A DNA stretch of 64,000 bases from Seohaeicola sp024304985 (GCF_028802875.1 NZ_JARAMP010000007.1:1-64000); one strand, 5' to 3'; numbered from the stretch's first letter, positions 34,367-44,114 are shown. Notes: generated from the letters alone by a model not told the origin. Numbers and translations: made by a program.

Positions 34367-36667
34367 CTAAACCCCCTCATGCGGATCGGCAGGGGTGTCG
34401 CGATCCTGCGTTGTCCGGTTGGACTTGTTCAGCACCGTGCCTATGAACTTTTCATACAAAACCGGATGCGCCGACAGGATGGAGCGGAACAGAGCCTTGT
34501 CTGTCCGTCCCCATTCCAGCGCGATCACTACCGCGTCGAGACCGACAAGAACGGCATCCGCATCAGGGGCGGTGTCCAGAGGCGGCAGGTCGATGATCGT
34601 GAGGGCGTATTGCCCCCGCGCCTCGGCGATGACGCCCGCAAAGCCGGGGTCGGTGATCATCTCGAGGGCCAGAGGATCGTCCGGCGCGAAACTGGACGGA
34701 AGGACTTGCATCCCCGTCGTCGCCTCTGTGCGCAGCGTAGCGCGCCACGCGACGCGCCCGACCAGAACTTCGCGCAGACCTTGGCCCATCGTTTGACCCA
34801 TCATCCGGCTGAGCCCGGCCGACCGGACGTCCGCATCCACCAAAAGGACCGAAGCCCCCGACGCGGCCACCAGCGCGGCCAGATTGGCGGCGAGGGTCGT
34901 CTTTCCCTTGCCCGGCCCGACCGATGCCACGCCCAGCACGAAGCCTTGCCCCGTGGTGGAGGCTGCATCGCAGACAACGCGGATGTTGCGCAAAGTCTCG
35001 GTGAAGTCGGAATGTGGGCTGGCAAGGGCCGGGAAATGATGCGCAAAGCCTTGCTGTGGGCCGTCGTTGCCGTCTGTCCCTTCTGTCCGGGGCTGGGGCG
35101 ATGTCGCCTTGTCCGCGCGGTTGCGCGCTAGCGGTGGCAGATATCCGAAGAATGGCCGTCCGCTGATCCGCTGCACGTCGGCCTTGGTGCGGATGAACCT
35201 GTCCCGGTGAGATTGCCAGATCGACAGGGCCCCGCCCAGCATGGCCCCCAGAACAAGCATCAGGGCCAAAACGATGGATTTTCGGGGTGCTACCTGATCT
35301 TCGGGGATGTCGGCGACGGAGAGCACACGGACATTCGTGACCGGAAACGTCTGGGTCTGTTCCAGATCCTTGAGGCGTAACAGATAGGTCTCGTTCAGGG
35401 CATCAAAGATCTCGGCCTGCCGCTCCAGCCCCAGCAGGGCGACCCGCGCCCGGGCCAGTTCGACATTCTCGGCAGACATCTCGGCAATGCTGGCGCGCAA
35501 CATTTCGACCTGAATGTCCAGTGCGCGCACCGCGTTCAACGAGGACTCATGCATCCGTTGCATCTCGCGTTGCAGGGCAAGGCCTTCGGCGGCGATCGCG
35601 GCGCGCAGTTGCGCGACCTCGACGTGGTCGGGGCCGTGCTGGCGTTCCACAGCCTCGCGGCGTTGCAGAAGCGTCAGCAAACGCTGCTCGCTTGCGGAAA
35701 TGTCACCCTCTGGAATGCGAACCCCGGCGGCGCCGGATTCGACAAAGCGGACCGGGTCCATGTCTCGCAGCTCGGCATAGATGCTGCTGAGAGAGCGGGC
35801 CTGCGCCAGTGCGACGATGGCTGCGGCAAGATCCGTGGTCAGTTGGGAGATCGTCTGAACGGTCAGCGTTTCGCCCGAGACGGTCAGCAGACCGTTGCGC
35901 GCCCGGAATTCCTCGACCTTCAGGGTGGCGTCGGTCGAGTTTTCCTGAATGATCAGAAGTCTGTCCCTGAGCCAGTCGAGCACAAGAGCCGAGGCTTCGA
36001 CATTTCCGATCAACTGGTCCGAGACGAAGGCCCGCCCGTAGGCGTTGACGATGTCCGCCGCAAGCGCCGCATCAGTTGTTTCGTAGCGGATCGAAAAGGC
36101 CGAACTGCGCCCCTCGCGCCGCACGTCGATGGCCTCGCGCAATGTGTCGGCGGCGGCCATGCGCCGCTGGCCGTCATCCGGTGCGATGTCCACGGGATCG
36201 GCCGCCGCGCCTGCACCGGGCAGCAGCGTCGCCGCAATACCCCGCATGCGTTGAACCGCAGCGCCAATCACCGAACCCTCGGGTGCCGTGAAGGCGGCCA
36301 TGTCGTGCAGCGCAAGATCCTGCACCACCGCCAGCGCCAATGTCTGCGATTCCAGAACTTTCTGCGCGCTTTCCAGCATGACTTCGTTCTGACCCAGCGT
36401 TGATGGTCGCGTGAAGCCACCCGAGGCGCCCGCGACCTCGTCCACGATCATGACTTGGATTGCGGCGCGGTAGGACCGGGGCGTGAGCGTGATGTAGACC
36501 ACTCCCAGGGCCAGTGCTGCCGCTGTTGTCGCCAGCATGATGGTCTTGTGCCGCCACACGGTCATCAGGGCTGTGCCGATGTCAAATCCCGGCCCTGTCA
36601 CTGGCCGCCGGGGGGCGGGCGTCATGCCGGGGTCGCTGTCGCCAAATCGCAGGAGCATCCTGTTCAT
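34367..36667 (-). CDS. exoP: EPS chain-length and export protein, ExoP-like (Wzc family)
   Basis: Predicted 766-residue inner membrane protein (ExoP is 786). It has a Wzz domain flanked by helices at about 42-62 and 500-525, a long periplasmic coiled-coil part between, and a cytosolic BY-kinase-like ATPase domain. The Walker A GPGKGKTTLAANLAALVA lies near residue 585, Walker A' VLLVDADVRSAG follows, and a later segment reads LTIIDLPPLD. The C-terminal tail after the ATPase has only a single Tyr (VLYEKF) and no Tyr cluster, unusual for a classic autokinase. It starts as ATGA over the exoA stop. Confidence 0.85.
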   Translation of the reverse strand: MNRMLLRFGDSDPGMTPAPRRPVTGPGFDIGTALMTVWRHKTIMLATTAAALALGVVYITLTPRSYRAAIQVMIVDEVAGASGGFTRPSTLGQNEVMLESAQKVLESQTLALAVVQDLALHDMAAFTAPEGSVIGAAVQRMRGIAATLLPGAGAAADPVDIAPDDGQRRMAAADTLREAIDVRREGRSSAFSIRYETTDAALAADIVNAYGRAFVSDQLIGNVEASALVLDWLRDRLLIIQENSTDATLKVEEFRARNGLLTVSGETLTVQTISQLTTDLAAAIVALAQARSLSSIYAELRDMDPVRFVESGAAGVRIPEGDISASEQRLLTLLQRREAVERQHGPDHVEVAQLRAAIAAEGLALQREMQRMHESSLNAVRALDIQVEMLRASIAEMSAENVELARARVALLGLERQAEIFDALNETYLLRLKDLEQTQTFPVTNVRVLSVADIPEDQVAPRKSIVLALMLVLGAMLGGALSIWQSHRDRFIRTKADVQRISGRPFFGYLPPLARNRADKATSPQPRTEGTDGNDGPQQGFAHHFPALASPHSDFTETLRNIRVVCDAASTTGQGFVLGVASVGPGKGKTTLAANLAALVAASGASVLLVDADVRSAGLSRMMGQTMGQGLREVLVGRVAWRATLRTEATTGMQVLPSSFAPDDPLALEMITDPGFAGVIAEARGQYALTIIDLPPLDTAPDADAVLVGLDAVVIALEWGRTDKALFRSILSAHPVLYEKFIGTVLNKSNRTTQDRDTPADPHEGV

Positions 36668-37746
36668 CGCTCCTCTCCTATCAGGGGTGGCCATTTGCGG
36701 CCACGTCCTGTCCGGTGGACTGCGTTCGCAAGAAACCGGGACCAGAAACCGAAGGACCAGGCCATCTGCATGACCGCCGCCGGAAGGCCACTGAAGGCCA
36801 TGTCTATCTGACGGCTGCGCAGAGCCGTCGCCAGACCTGCCAGAAGGCAGACGGTCAGCCAAAGACCAAGGGGCAGGGCCAGCAGAGGCGTCACGATCCC
36901 CGCAACTGAGAGAAGGGCGACGGGGGCCAGTCCGATCAGCACCAGATGCCGCATGTGAAGCGTGCCCGGATGTTTCCCCGCCGTATCCGCCCGGCCAGCG
37001 CCAAAGCGGGCATATTGGGCGGCAAGGCGACGCAGACTGTCGCGGGGGAAATAGTCGATCCGGGTCGCACCTGTCAGCCAGATGCGGAATCCTGCGGCTG
37101 TCAGCCTGTGGTCAAGCTCTGCATCCTCGTTATGGCTGAACGTCGCGTCATAGCCGCCCACCGCACGGAAGGCCTGCACCCGGATCAGGGCATGGTGGCC
37201 ATGATCGACGAAGCGTCCCTGGCACCCCATGCGATGCTGTGACCCGCCATTGCCGACACGCGCGTTCTGCGCGGTTGCGATGTTGCGCTGCATGAACCCG
37301 GACCCGGTCGCCCGCATGCGGACCACGACGCTGTCGGCCCCTGTCCGCCGGGCCTCGTGCAGCAGGAGATCGCAGTAGTTGTCGGGATAGCCTGCATGGG
37401 CATCGGCGCGGATGATCCAGTCCAGCTGATCCCCGAAATGCGCGACAACCAGGTTGATGGCTGCTGATTGCAGCCGTTCCGGATTGTGCAGCAACACGAT
37501 ACCTGGGCGCTGCGTGGCGTCGTGCTGCACAAGCTGGATCGTGCCGTCGCTGGACCCGCCATCGACCACCACGATCATGGCGTCAAGGCGCAGCGCCTGT
37601 GGGGACAGGCTGTTGATGACCGACGTGATGTGCTTGGCCTCGTTCAAGGTGGGAATGATGATGGCCACGCGGCTCATGCTGGTCTGGGCCTGCGGGCGGT
37701 CCGATTGGGTCAGGTCCCGGTGAAGAAAGGGTGACATTGTGTTCAT
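36664..37746 (-). CDS. exoA: ExoA-like glycosyltransferase (GT2)
   Basis: Predicted 360-residue membrane-associated transferase. The GT-A core starts with VAIIIPTLNEAKHI (residues 27-40) and contains VVVDGGSSDGT, the RADAHAGYP metal site and NEDAELDHRL; two or three C-terminal helices (about 270-345) anchor it. These features match ExoA, which adds the first glucose (beta-1,3) to galactosyl diphosphate-undecaprenol in succinoglycan synthesis. It overlaps exoL upstream and exoP downstream by four bases each (ATGA), showing a tightly coupled operon. Confidence 0.85.
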   Translation of the reverse strand: MNTMSPFLHRDLTQSDRPQAQTSMSRVAIIIPTLNEAKHITSVINSLSPQALRLDAMIVVVDGGSSDGTIQLVQHDATQRPGIVLLHNPERLQSAAINLVVAHFGDQLDWIIRADAHAGYPDNYCDLLLHEARRTGADSVVVRMRATGSGFMQRNIATAQNARVGNGGSQHRMGCQGRFVDHGHHALIRVQAFRAVGGYDATFSHNEDAELDHRLTAAGFRIWLTGATRIDYFPRDSLRRLAAQYARFGAGRADTAGKHPGTLHMRHLVLIGLAPVALLSVAGIVTPLLALPLGLWLTVCLLAGLATALRSRQIDMAFSGLPAAVMQMAWSFGFWSRFLANAVHRTGRGRKWPPLIGEER

Positions 37747-38918
37747 CGGGCCGGCTCCGTTGACTGAATCGGGCTGACCTGACGCGCCTTGGCATGGCCT
37801 GCCAACAGATCGACAAGGTCGACACAGGCGTCCTGTGTCATCCGCCAGCTGCGCGGATTCTGGGCCAGGATTTCTGCGCGCAAGGCGGCACGTTTCGTAT
37901 CGTCCAGTCCTGCCAGCAGGTCACCCAGACTGTCCGGGTCAAGCGACTTCAGGAGGAGGCCAAGGGTGCGCCGTTCCAGATAGCGGGCCGTCTCGGTCCC
38001 GGCCAAGGCCAGAGGGATACAGCCGTGGCCGCAGCTTTCATACAGACGATTGGGCAGCAGCCAGTCGGAATTGGCCCCGGCATCCATCCTGTCGATCAGC
38101 CAGGCGATATCGATGCCGGAATAGATAAGGGCAAGGTCCTGCGGATAGGCATAGGGACCGTGAAAGGTGATGAAGGGATTAGTGTCCACGATCCTGTGAA
38201 AATCGGGGATCGAGTCCAGGGCGGGTCGCCCCCGCAGCACCAGTTTCACCCGCCCCCCACCGCGCTGGCAGAGGTCGTCAAGACAGCGCAACGAGGCGGC
38301 ACAGCGCAACACACCGAACCAGCCGATGGTGACGGACTCATCGCTGTGCCTCGATCCGCAAGGTTGCAGCGCCGGGCCATCCGGCATGGCGGGGTCCCAG
38401 ATCTTGTTTTCGACCAGAACCAGAGGTGCGGTGATGCGCCCGTAACGGGCAAAATATGCCGCGTCAAAGCGCAGGGACGAGACGATCACACGCTCTGCCA
38501 TGCGGCACAAACGCCCTTCGATCAGGCGCAGAATGGCGGGGATCACACCTTGCCCCAGCATCAAACGGTGAATGTCCAGAACCTCATAGATCAGTCGGGG
38601 TTTGCGCCCCTTGGGGGCCATGGCCTGAATCCGGCGGGCGAGTGGAAGCATTTCAAGACTGCGGGCCAGGATCACGTCAGGCGTGCTGCTGCCTGCGATA
38701 GCGCGCGCTCGTGTCAGCACGCGCAACGCGCCCATGGCACGATGCACGAACCTTCCGTTATGGGTCTGGCCCAGAACGGTTGCCGTCCCGGCGCGCGGTG
38801 TCGTGGCGCGCCGAAACCCGGCCAGTTCGACCTGCGCGCCACCGGCTTTGAGCATGTCGACGCGACGGCCAGTCGCCGGGTCGTCAAGGTCGTGCACGAG
38901 ATAGAGTATCTTCGTCAT
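37743..38918 (-). CDS. exoL: ExoL-like glycosyltransferase
   Basis: Predicted 391-residue cytosolic glycosyltransferase of the GT-B type. The N terminus ILYLVHDLDDPATGRRVDMLKAGGAQVELAGFRR closely follows ExoL; later blocks are DVILARSLEMLPLARRI and LIYEVLDIHRLMLGQG. ExoL adds the third sugar (beta-1,4 glucose). Length is near the 401 of the S. meliloti protein. The start overlaps the exoO stop, and the stop overlaps the exoA start, each by ATGA. Confidence 0.85.
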   Translation of the reverse strand: MTKILYLVHDLDDPATGRRVDMLKAGGAQVELAGFRRATTPRAGTATVLGQTHNGRFVHRAMGALRVLTRARAIAGSSTPDVILARSLEMLPLARRIQAMAPKGRKPRLIYEVLDIHRLMLGQGVIPAILRLIEGRLCRMAERVIVSSLRFDAAYFARYGRITAPLVLVENKIWDPAMPDGPALQPCGSRHSDESVTIGWFGVLRCAASLRCLDDLCQRGGGRVKLVLRGRPALDSIPDFHRIVDTNPFITFHGPYAYPQDLALIYSGIDIAWLIDRMDAGANSDWLLPNRLYESCGHGCIPLALAGTETARYLERRTLGLLLKSLDPDSLGDLLAGLDDTKRAALRAEILAQNPRSWRMTQDACVDLVDLLAGHAKARQVSPIQSTEPAR

Positions 38919-40243
38919 GACCGCTTCGCTTCGGATAGGGACAGGGACAGGGGCAGGGCGATCGAGCGCGCCTCTTGGGTGACATGTTGCGATGACACGC
39001 TCTGCACGGACATGACACGCGGCACCAGCCCCAGGGCATAGGCTCCGGCCCGGTCGATGGCGATGATGTCCAGGTCATGAACACAGGACAGATGCGCCAG
39101 ATAGGCCCATGTTTTTGCACAGGAAGGTGACCACCCTGTGTCTGGCGCAGCCGGAACATGGAGGATGGTTGCACCGGGATACTCCGATGCCGCTATCTGG
39201 TCGCGCTGCGCGAGAACGATCGTCTTTCGGGTCCGTGTCTCGCGGGGTTTGTGCCACCGACGGACCAAACGCTCTTGCAAGCTGCGCAGCAACGACAAGG
39301 CGCTTTGGGGGTGTCGCAGCAAGGCCCCTGCGGCGCGGCGTGTATCCCCAGCCTTCAGGGCGTCGACGATGCACACATGGACCAACTGGTTCCGGGTCAG
39401 CCGAAGCCGCCGCTGCACGGCGCGTGACAGATCCGTCATGTCGCGCGGCAACTGGCGTTGGAACCCCTCTTGCGCGGCAATCATCAGACGCAGCTTTGCC
39501 GCGCTTTGGCGGTAGGAGGCCGAGGCGGCATGGCGTCGGTAGAGATACATCGCGTCGGGGAGCAGCGAGAACGTGGCCCCCGACATCAGCAGACGCAGGT
39601 AAAGGTCGTGATCCTCGTCGATCCGCAGGGACTCGTTGAAGCGCAGGTCGCGCAAGGCCGCCCGGCGGATCAAGGGCTTGAGATAGCCCAGAGAGATGGT
39701 CCGGGCGCCATTCACGTGACCGCTGACCAGCGTCACCGCATCTATGGTCTGCGGTGCGGCAAGGGCGAGGTCCTGAAGCAGCGTCTTGTTGCGCTCCGTC
39801 GGGGACTCGCCGAAGAAGATGATATCATCTGCCACCATATCGACATCAAGAGCCACCGCCGACCGGATCAGATGGTCCAGACGTTCCGGATGGATGATGT
39901 CGTCCGAGTCGACGATGGCGATCCACGCGCCACGGGCAGCGGCAAGTGCGCGGTTGCGCGCCCCGGCCGGACCCCGTGATCTGCTGGACGCGATCAGGGT
40001 GATGCGTGGATCAAGGGCCATTTCCTGCCGGATGATCAGGCAGCTGTCATCGTCGGAGCCGTCGTCGGCGATGACAAGTTCAAGGTGCCTGTGGGTCTGG
40101 GTCATGACGGACCGGATCGCCGCTTGCAGATAGGCCTGTCCGTTGCGGTTCGCCATGATGACGGATACCAGATCCGCGGGCCGGTCCGCTGTGTGGCGCG
40201 TTGCCGGTGTGACTGTCGTCCGTGGGGTCAGCATGTCAGACAT
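38915..40243 (-). CDS. exoO: ExoO-like glycosyltransferase (GT2)
   Basis: Predicted 442-residue transferase. A GT-A domain covers about residues 24-260: VSVIMANRNGQAYL, VIADDGSDDDS, GARNRALAAARGAWIAIVDSDD and RIDEDHDLYLRLL. ExoO adds the fifth sugar (beta-1,6 glucose, start of the side chain). The C-terminal 150 residues are longer than expected and contain a second Rossmann-like stretch, so some functional divergence is possible. It overlaps exoT by eight bases and exoL by four. Confidence 0.7.
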   Translation of the reverse strand: MSDMLTPRTTVTPATRHTADRPADLVSVIMANRNGQAYLQAAIRSVMTQTHRHLELVIADDGSDDDSCLIIRQEMALDPRITLIASSRSRGPAGARNRALAAARGAWIAIVDSDDIIHPERLDHLIRSAVALDVDMVADDIIFFGESPTERNKTLLQDLALAAPQTIDAVTLVSGHVNGARTISLGYLKPLIRRAALRDLRFNESLRIDEDHDLYLRLLMSGATFSLLPDAMYLYRRHAASASYRQSAAKLRLMIAAQEGFQRQLPRDMTDLSRAVQRRLRLTRNQLVHVCIVDALKAGDTRRAAGALLRHPQSALSLLRSLQERLVRRWHKPRETRTRKTIVLAQRDQIAASEYPGATILHVPAAPDTGWSPSCAKTWAYLAHLSCVHDLDIIAIDRAGAYALGLVPRVMSVQSVSSQHVTQEARSIALPLSLSLSEAKRS

Positions 40244-41738
40244 CGAGGCGTCTCTCTTTTGCGAGCAGGCGCCTCAGTTCGGCAATCTGGCGGCCTGACA
40301 GGGCGAACGCCACACAGGTATAGACAAGAACCGCCAGCGCCATCTGTGCGCCAAGACGGGCCCCGTCGCCCAGCATCGGCCAGAGCCATGGCACCGCGAG
40401 GATTGACGCGGACATGGCAAGGGTCGCGGTCAGGGGAACCAGCAGCACGTCGCCATATTGTCGCAGCGATATCCCGGTCAGCTTGCGGGCGATGAAGAAG
40501 CACCACGGCAGAACGGCAGCGTTCAGGATCACCAGACCGGTCATCACCGTTTCAAGCCCGGTCCGGATGAACACGGCAATCACGGCCACAGCCATGATCT
40601 GGCGGGTCAGATCGAAATAGAGCCACAGATCCGCCCGACCCAGTCCCATCGCCAGTGACAGGGTGGGGGAATGCAGACCCGAGAGAAAGCCGATGATCGC
40701 GAAAGCCTCGATCGCGGGCATGGCCGCTTGCCAATGGGTTCCGAACACCAGAGGAACCCCGCTGGCCGCCAACAGGTAAAGCCCCGCAAAAAAGGGGAAT
40801 GTGGCAAGGGTTGTCGAATGCAGGATGTGGCGGAAGGCTGTGACATGTCTGGCGCGGTCCTGCTGGATCGAGGCAAAGAAGACGGTCGAGACCGGCTGAA
40901 GCGCGCCCGCCGTGAGGCCTGTCAGCAGTTCCAGAAGGCGTCTTCCCAGAAAGTAGAGACCCAGCGTGGCCGGTCCTGTCATGAACCCCAGAACCAACAG
41001 GTCCATTCGTAGGAAATGCAGTGCATTCGTGCCCGATTGGAACAGACCGAACCGCCTGAGGTCGCGGAATGCGCTCAGGCGCAGGGTCATGCCGGGGCGC
41101 CACCGCGCCGCCTTGAGCAATACAATCATCGACACCAGTGAGGTGATCACGGGCGCTGCGGCCAAGGCCCAGACCCCGTATCCGTTCAGCGCCATCACGA
41201 CGCAGACCAAACCGCCCACGCTGTTGCCGAGGGCTGTGCGCGCGGCGATGTATTTGAACTGCATCGCCCGGATCACAAGCGCCTGCGGCACGACCGCCAC
41301 CATGTCGATCAGCAGCTTGAGGCCGATGAAGGGCAGCAGCGTGGCCAGCAGTGGTTGACCGCTGATCCGTGCAATGGGGCCGGCGGCAAGAAAAAGCGGG
41401 ACATACAGGATCACACCCGCCGCGATGCACATCCAGAACACGGTATCGAGGTGTTCATCGCCAATATGGAGACGCTGGATGATCGCTTCGCCGAAAGCGG
41501 CCGGGGTTGCGCAACTGATCAAGGCGATCACGCTGATGGCCAGGGCCACACTGCCGAACGCTTCGGGACCAAGCAGTCTTGACGTGATCACGAACACCAT
41601 CGCCGCAATCAGGACCGCCGATCCGGTATTGATGGTGGACCAGCCGACATTGATCACGGCGCGACGCGCCTGACTGGGGGCATGCATGGTCGCCCCGGTG
41701 GTGCCCTGCGCGGGAATGCTCTGGCGGTCCTGAGTCAT
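40236..41738 (-). CDS. exoT: EPS flippase, ExoT-like (Wzx family)
   Basis: Predicted 500-residue inner membrane protein with 12-14 helices and the polysaccharide-transport signature near the start (NVGWSTINTGSAVLIAAMVFVITSRLLGPEAFG). It would flip lipid-linked oligosaccharide units to the periplasm. Length matches ExoT (494). Its ATG overlaps the exoF stop as ATGA and its end overlaps the exoO start by eight bases. Confidence 0.85.
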   Translation of the reverse strand: MTQDRQSIPAQGTTGATMHAPSQARRAVINVGWSTINTGSAVLIAAMVFVITSRLLGPEAFGSVALAISVIALISCATPAAFGEAIIQRLHIGDEHLDTVFWMCIAAGVILYVPLFLAAGPIARISGQPLLATLLPFIGLKLLIDMVAVVPQALVIRAMQFKYIAARTALGNSVGGLVCVVMALNGYGVWALAAAPVITSLVSMIVLLKAARWRPGMTLRLSAFRDLRRFGLFQSGTNALHFLRMDLLVLGFMTGPATLGLYFLGRRLLELLTGLTAGALQPVSTVFFASIQQDRARHVTAFRHILHSTTLATFPFFAGLYLLAASGVPLVFGTHWQAAMPAIEAFAIIGFLSGLHSPTLSLAMGLGRADLWLYFDLTRQIMAVAVIAVFIRTGLETVMTGLVILNAAVLPWCFFIARKLTGISLRQYGDVLLVPLTATLAMSASILAVPWLWPMLGDGARLGAQMALAVLVYTCVAFALSGRQIAELRRLLAKERRLDV

Positions 41739-42979
41739 TCTGTGTCCATTCCGTCCGCCGCCTGCGCCCGTTCGGGTCGCGGGGTCGGCACCTTGACCTG
41801 CACCACATCGCCGGGGGCAAGGATCGTCCCGATGCCGGACAGGCGTCTGGTCTTGTCGCCGTCCTGCCGGATGATGGTGACGACCGCATCGTCACCCGTC
41901 GCGGCGGTCAGGTTCCCATCGGCAAAGAGAAGCCCGCTTTCCACCGAAGAGATGTGCCGCTGCGTTTCCAGAGTCGTCAGCACGCGGTCCAGTTCGCTTT
42001 CCACGCGTTGCAATTCGCGCCTGTCCTCAAGCCATTCCCTGTCACGCAGGGCGTCTTTTTCCGCCTCGGCCAGCGCGATGCCTTGTCGGGCCTGAAGCAC
42101 CGCGGTCGATACATCAAGAAGTTGCGACTCTGTCAGCATCAGGCTGCGTTCGGTTTCGGCGACGCGTGCGCCGATCGCCAGACCTCCCTCGGCCAGAGAC
42201 CGGACGTTCTCGTAGTCGCGCCGGGAACTGATCACGATCCGCTCCAGCGCCGTGGCATTGGCGTTCAGGGCCTCGATCTCGCTGCGCAGAAGCTGCACGC
42301 GGTCGTCAAGCGCGACAAGCTCACGCGCACGCCGCTGCTGGCGCAGCCTGAGCACCTCGTTCTCGCCATCGACCACTGTCTGGGGCCAATCGGAGTCCTC
42401 TGCTGTTGCGGGGATGGCAATCGTCTCACGGTCGGCGATGGCGGCCAGAAGCATCGCCCTGCGGATGGTCAGCCGCTCGCGCTCAAGGCCGAGAAGGGCA
42501 ATTGTGCCCTCACTGTCCAGAAGCTCGCGTGTGTCCATCGCATCCGACGCGCGGGCCGCCTGCGCCATCAGCTGTGCCGCTGTCAGGCCGGGGCGGAAGG
42601 GATATTCGCCGGGGCTGCGCACCGCGCCCGCGATATAGACGGGACGGTAGCTCAGCACCTGAACCGCCGCATCAAGCGAGGCGGACAGGGCGAAACGCCC
42701 TTGCAGTTCTTGGGTGATCAATGCGGACAGCTGGGCCGGGGATAGACGCTGAGCCTCGATCCGTCCCAGAAACGGGATGGTCACCATGCCATCAGTATCG
42801 ACCGGCAATTCCGCCCGCATGGCATCCCATTCCAGAACGCGGTTCTCGACGGGCTGCCATTCCAGCACCCGCAACTCCAGAACATCGCCGGGGCCAATCG
42901 CATAGGACTCGGCCATCGTTCCGGCGGGCCAGAGCCCAAGGCCGACAATGGTGATGATGGCTGACGCCCTCAGATGCAT
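41735..42979 (-). CDS. exoF: EPS export protein, ExoF-like (Wza-type periplasmic/outer membrane)
   Basis: Predicted 414-residue exported protein with a signal peptide (residues 1-23, LWPAGTMA-E), then the polysaccharide export domain (YAIGPGDVLELRVLEW; residues 25-110), a SLBB-like segment (PVYIAGAVRSPGEYPFRPGLT), and a long coiled-coil region (about 200-350). A second SLBB-like part is at the C terminus (GTILAPGDVVQVKVP). ExoF (421 residues) acts in export and is needed at an early step of succinoglycan assembly. It starts 41 bases after exoY, in the same operon. Confidence 0.85.
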   Translation of the reverse strand: MHLRASAIITIVGLGLWPAGTMAESYAIGPGDVLELRVLEWQPVENRVLEWDAMRAELPVDTDGMVTIPFLGRIEAQRLSPAQLSALITQELQGRFALSASLDAAVQVLSYRPVYIAGAVRSPGEYPFRPGLTAAQLMAQAARASDAMDTRELLDSEGTIALLGLERERLTIRRAMLLAAIADRETIAIPATAEDSDWPQTVVDGENEVLRLRQQRRARELVALDDRVQLLRSEIEALNANATALERIVISSRRDYENVRSLAEGGLAIGARVAETERSLMLTESQLLDVSTAVLQARQGIALAEAEKDALRDREWLEDRRELQRVESELDRVLTTLETQRHISSVESGLLFADGNLTAATGDDAVVTIIRQDGDKTRRLSGIGTILAPGDVVQVKVPTPRPERAQAADGMDTE

Positions 42980-43019
42980 GGCTAAACCTGTTCGCTGGGG
43001 ACCAAGGAGGGGCAGGGGG

Positions 43020-43718
43020 TCAATATGACCCGGTCCCATTGATTGCGACGGGCACGGTCCTGAAGATCAGGATGATGTCGGCCAGCATCGACCAATGCGT
43101 GACGTAATAGCGGTCAAAGGCGACGCGCTTCCGATAGGACGAATTGCTGCGGCCGCTGACCTGCCATAGACCTGTCAATCCGGGACGACTGCCCAGGTAG
43201 TGGCGAAGGGACTGTCCGTATCTGCTCTGCTCGGTCCATTCTATCGGGCGTGGCCCGACAAAACTCATATCCCCTGAGAGGATATTGAAGAGCTGCGGCA
43301 GTTCATCGACGCTGTAGATGCGCAGAAAATGGCCCAGGGGCGTCACCCGCGGATCATGCGTCAGCTTCTGGTTCTGCTTCCATTCACGGGCGGCCTGAGG
43401 ATTGCGGACAAGGTGGGCTTTCAGCAGGTCGGACGAATCCGGCAACATGCTGCGAAATTTCCAGCATTTGAACTCGCGTCCCGAATAACCGACCCGCGTA
43501 TGGCCAAAAAAGGCAGGGCCACGATCCGAAATCTTGACGGCCAGACCAACCGCCAGAAGGAGGGGGGACAGTAAGATGATCGCCATCAGGGCCAGCGCAA
43601 CATCAAATATTCTTTTGGCGATACCGCCGCAGGGTTTCTCCTGATACCGAAAAGACGTCTTGATATGCGACATCCGGGTCAAGCCCGCAGAAGGCTTGTG
43701 CAGAGAGTTCTGTTGCAT
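43020..43718 (-). CDS. exoY: Initiating sugar transferase, ExoY-like
   Basis: Predicted 232-residue bacterial sugar transferase (undecaprenyl-phosphate galactose phosphotransferase type). An N-terminal membrane helix (about 36-62, KRIFDVALALMAIILLSPLLLAVG) is followed by the catalytic core with KFRSM, a DELPQLFNILSGDMSFVGPRP motif and PGLTGLWQVSGRS. It starts the repeat unit by loading galactose-1-phosphate on the lipid carrier. First gene of the nine-gene operon exoY-F-T-O-L-A-P-K-Q. The 396 bases upstream hold its promoter. Confidence 0.92.
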   Translation of the reverse strand: MQQNSLHKPSAGLTRMSHIKTSFRYQEKPCGGIAKRIFDVALALMAIILLSPLLLAVGLAVKISDRGPAFFGHTRVGYSGREFKCWKFRSMLPDSSDLLKAHLVRNPQAAREWKQNQKLTHDPRVTPLGHFLRIYSVDELPQLFNILSGDMSFVGPRPIEWTEQSRYGQSLRHYLGSRPGLTGLWQVSGRSNSSYRKRVAFDRYYVTHWSMLADIILIFRTVPVAINGTGSY

Positions 43719-44114
43719 GTGTTATTGACCTATGCCCCGTATCTCAGGGGAATGCCTATTTTGATGAAAAAGCAGTCACATTTCTGGTCCAGAACCTGAC
43801 ATTCGGAAAAAGACCGCGTGGGAGATGTGAAAGGCAAAGGAAGAACGCGACGGGTCCACAGCCAATTGAACGGTATGTCCAAAAAGGATCGTCACAACCC
43901 TATCTCGACCGATTGTTTTCGGTAACCGTCGGAAAATACCTAGAGCGTCATTGAATCGCCACAATCGGATCGGGATTCGTCATTGTGTCTTTTTGCGGAT
44001 CGGCGGTGCAGGCTATCCGCGCGGCATTCAGGTCAAGCGCGCTTAGATGGATGCAGGGATTGTCACGCGCATAGTCTGGCAGGCTCAGCCGCGACCTTCA
44101 GGGCGGATCCGGGG
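43719..44114. promoter_or_regulatory. Leader and promoter region of the exo operon
   Basis: No gene seen. This AT-richer stretch must hold the exoY promoter (minus strand) and the end of the Crp/Fnr regulator transcript. It has a third copy of the recurrent motif (43921-43943: GGTA, CCGTCGGAAA, TACCTAG), which also forms a GGTA/TACC inverted repeat, and a short CCCC/GGGG inverted repeat near the exoY start. No GGAAC-N17-GTT site is present. Confidence 0.4.
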
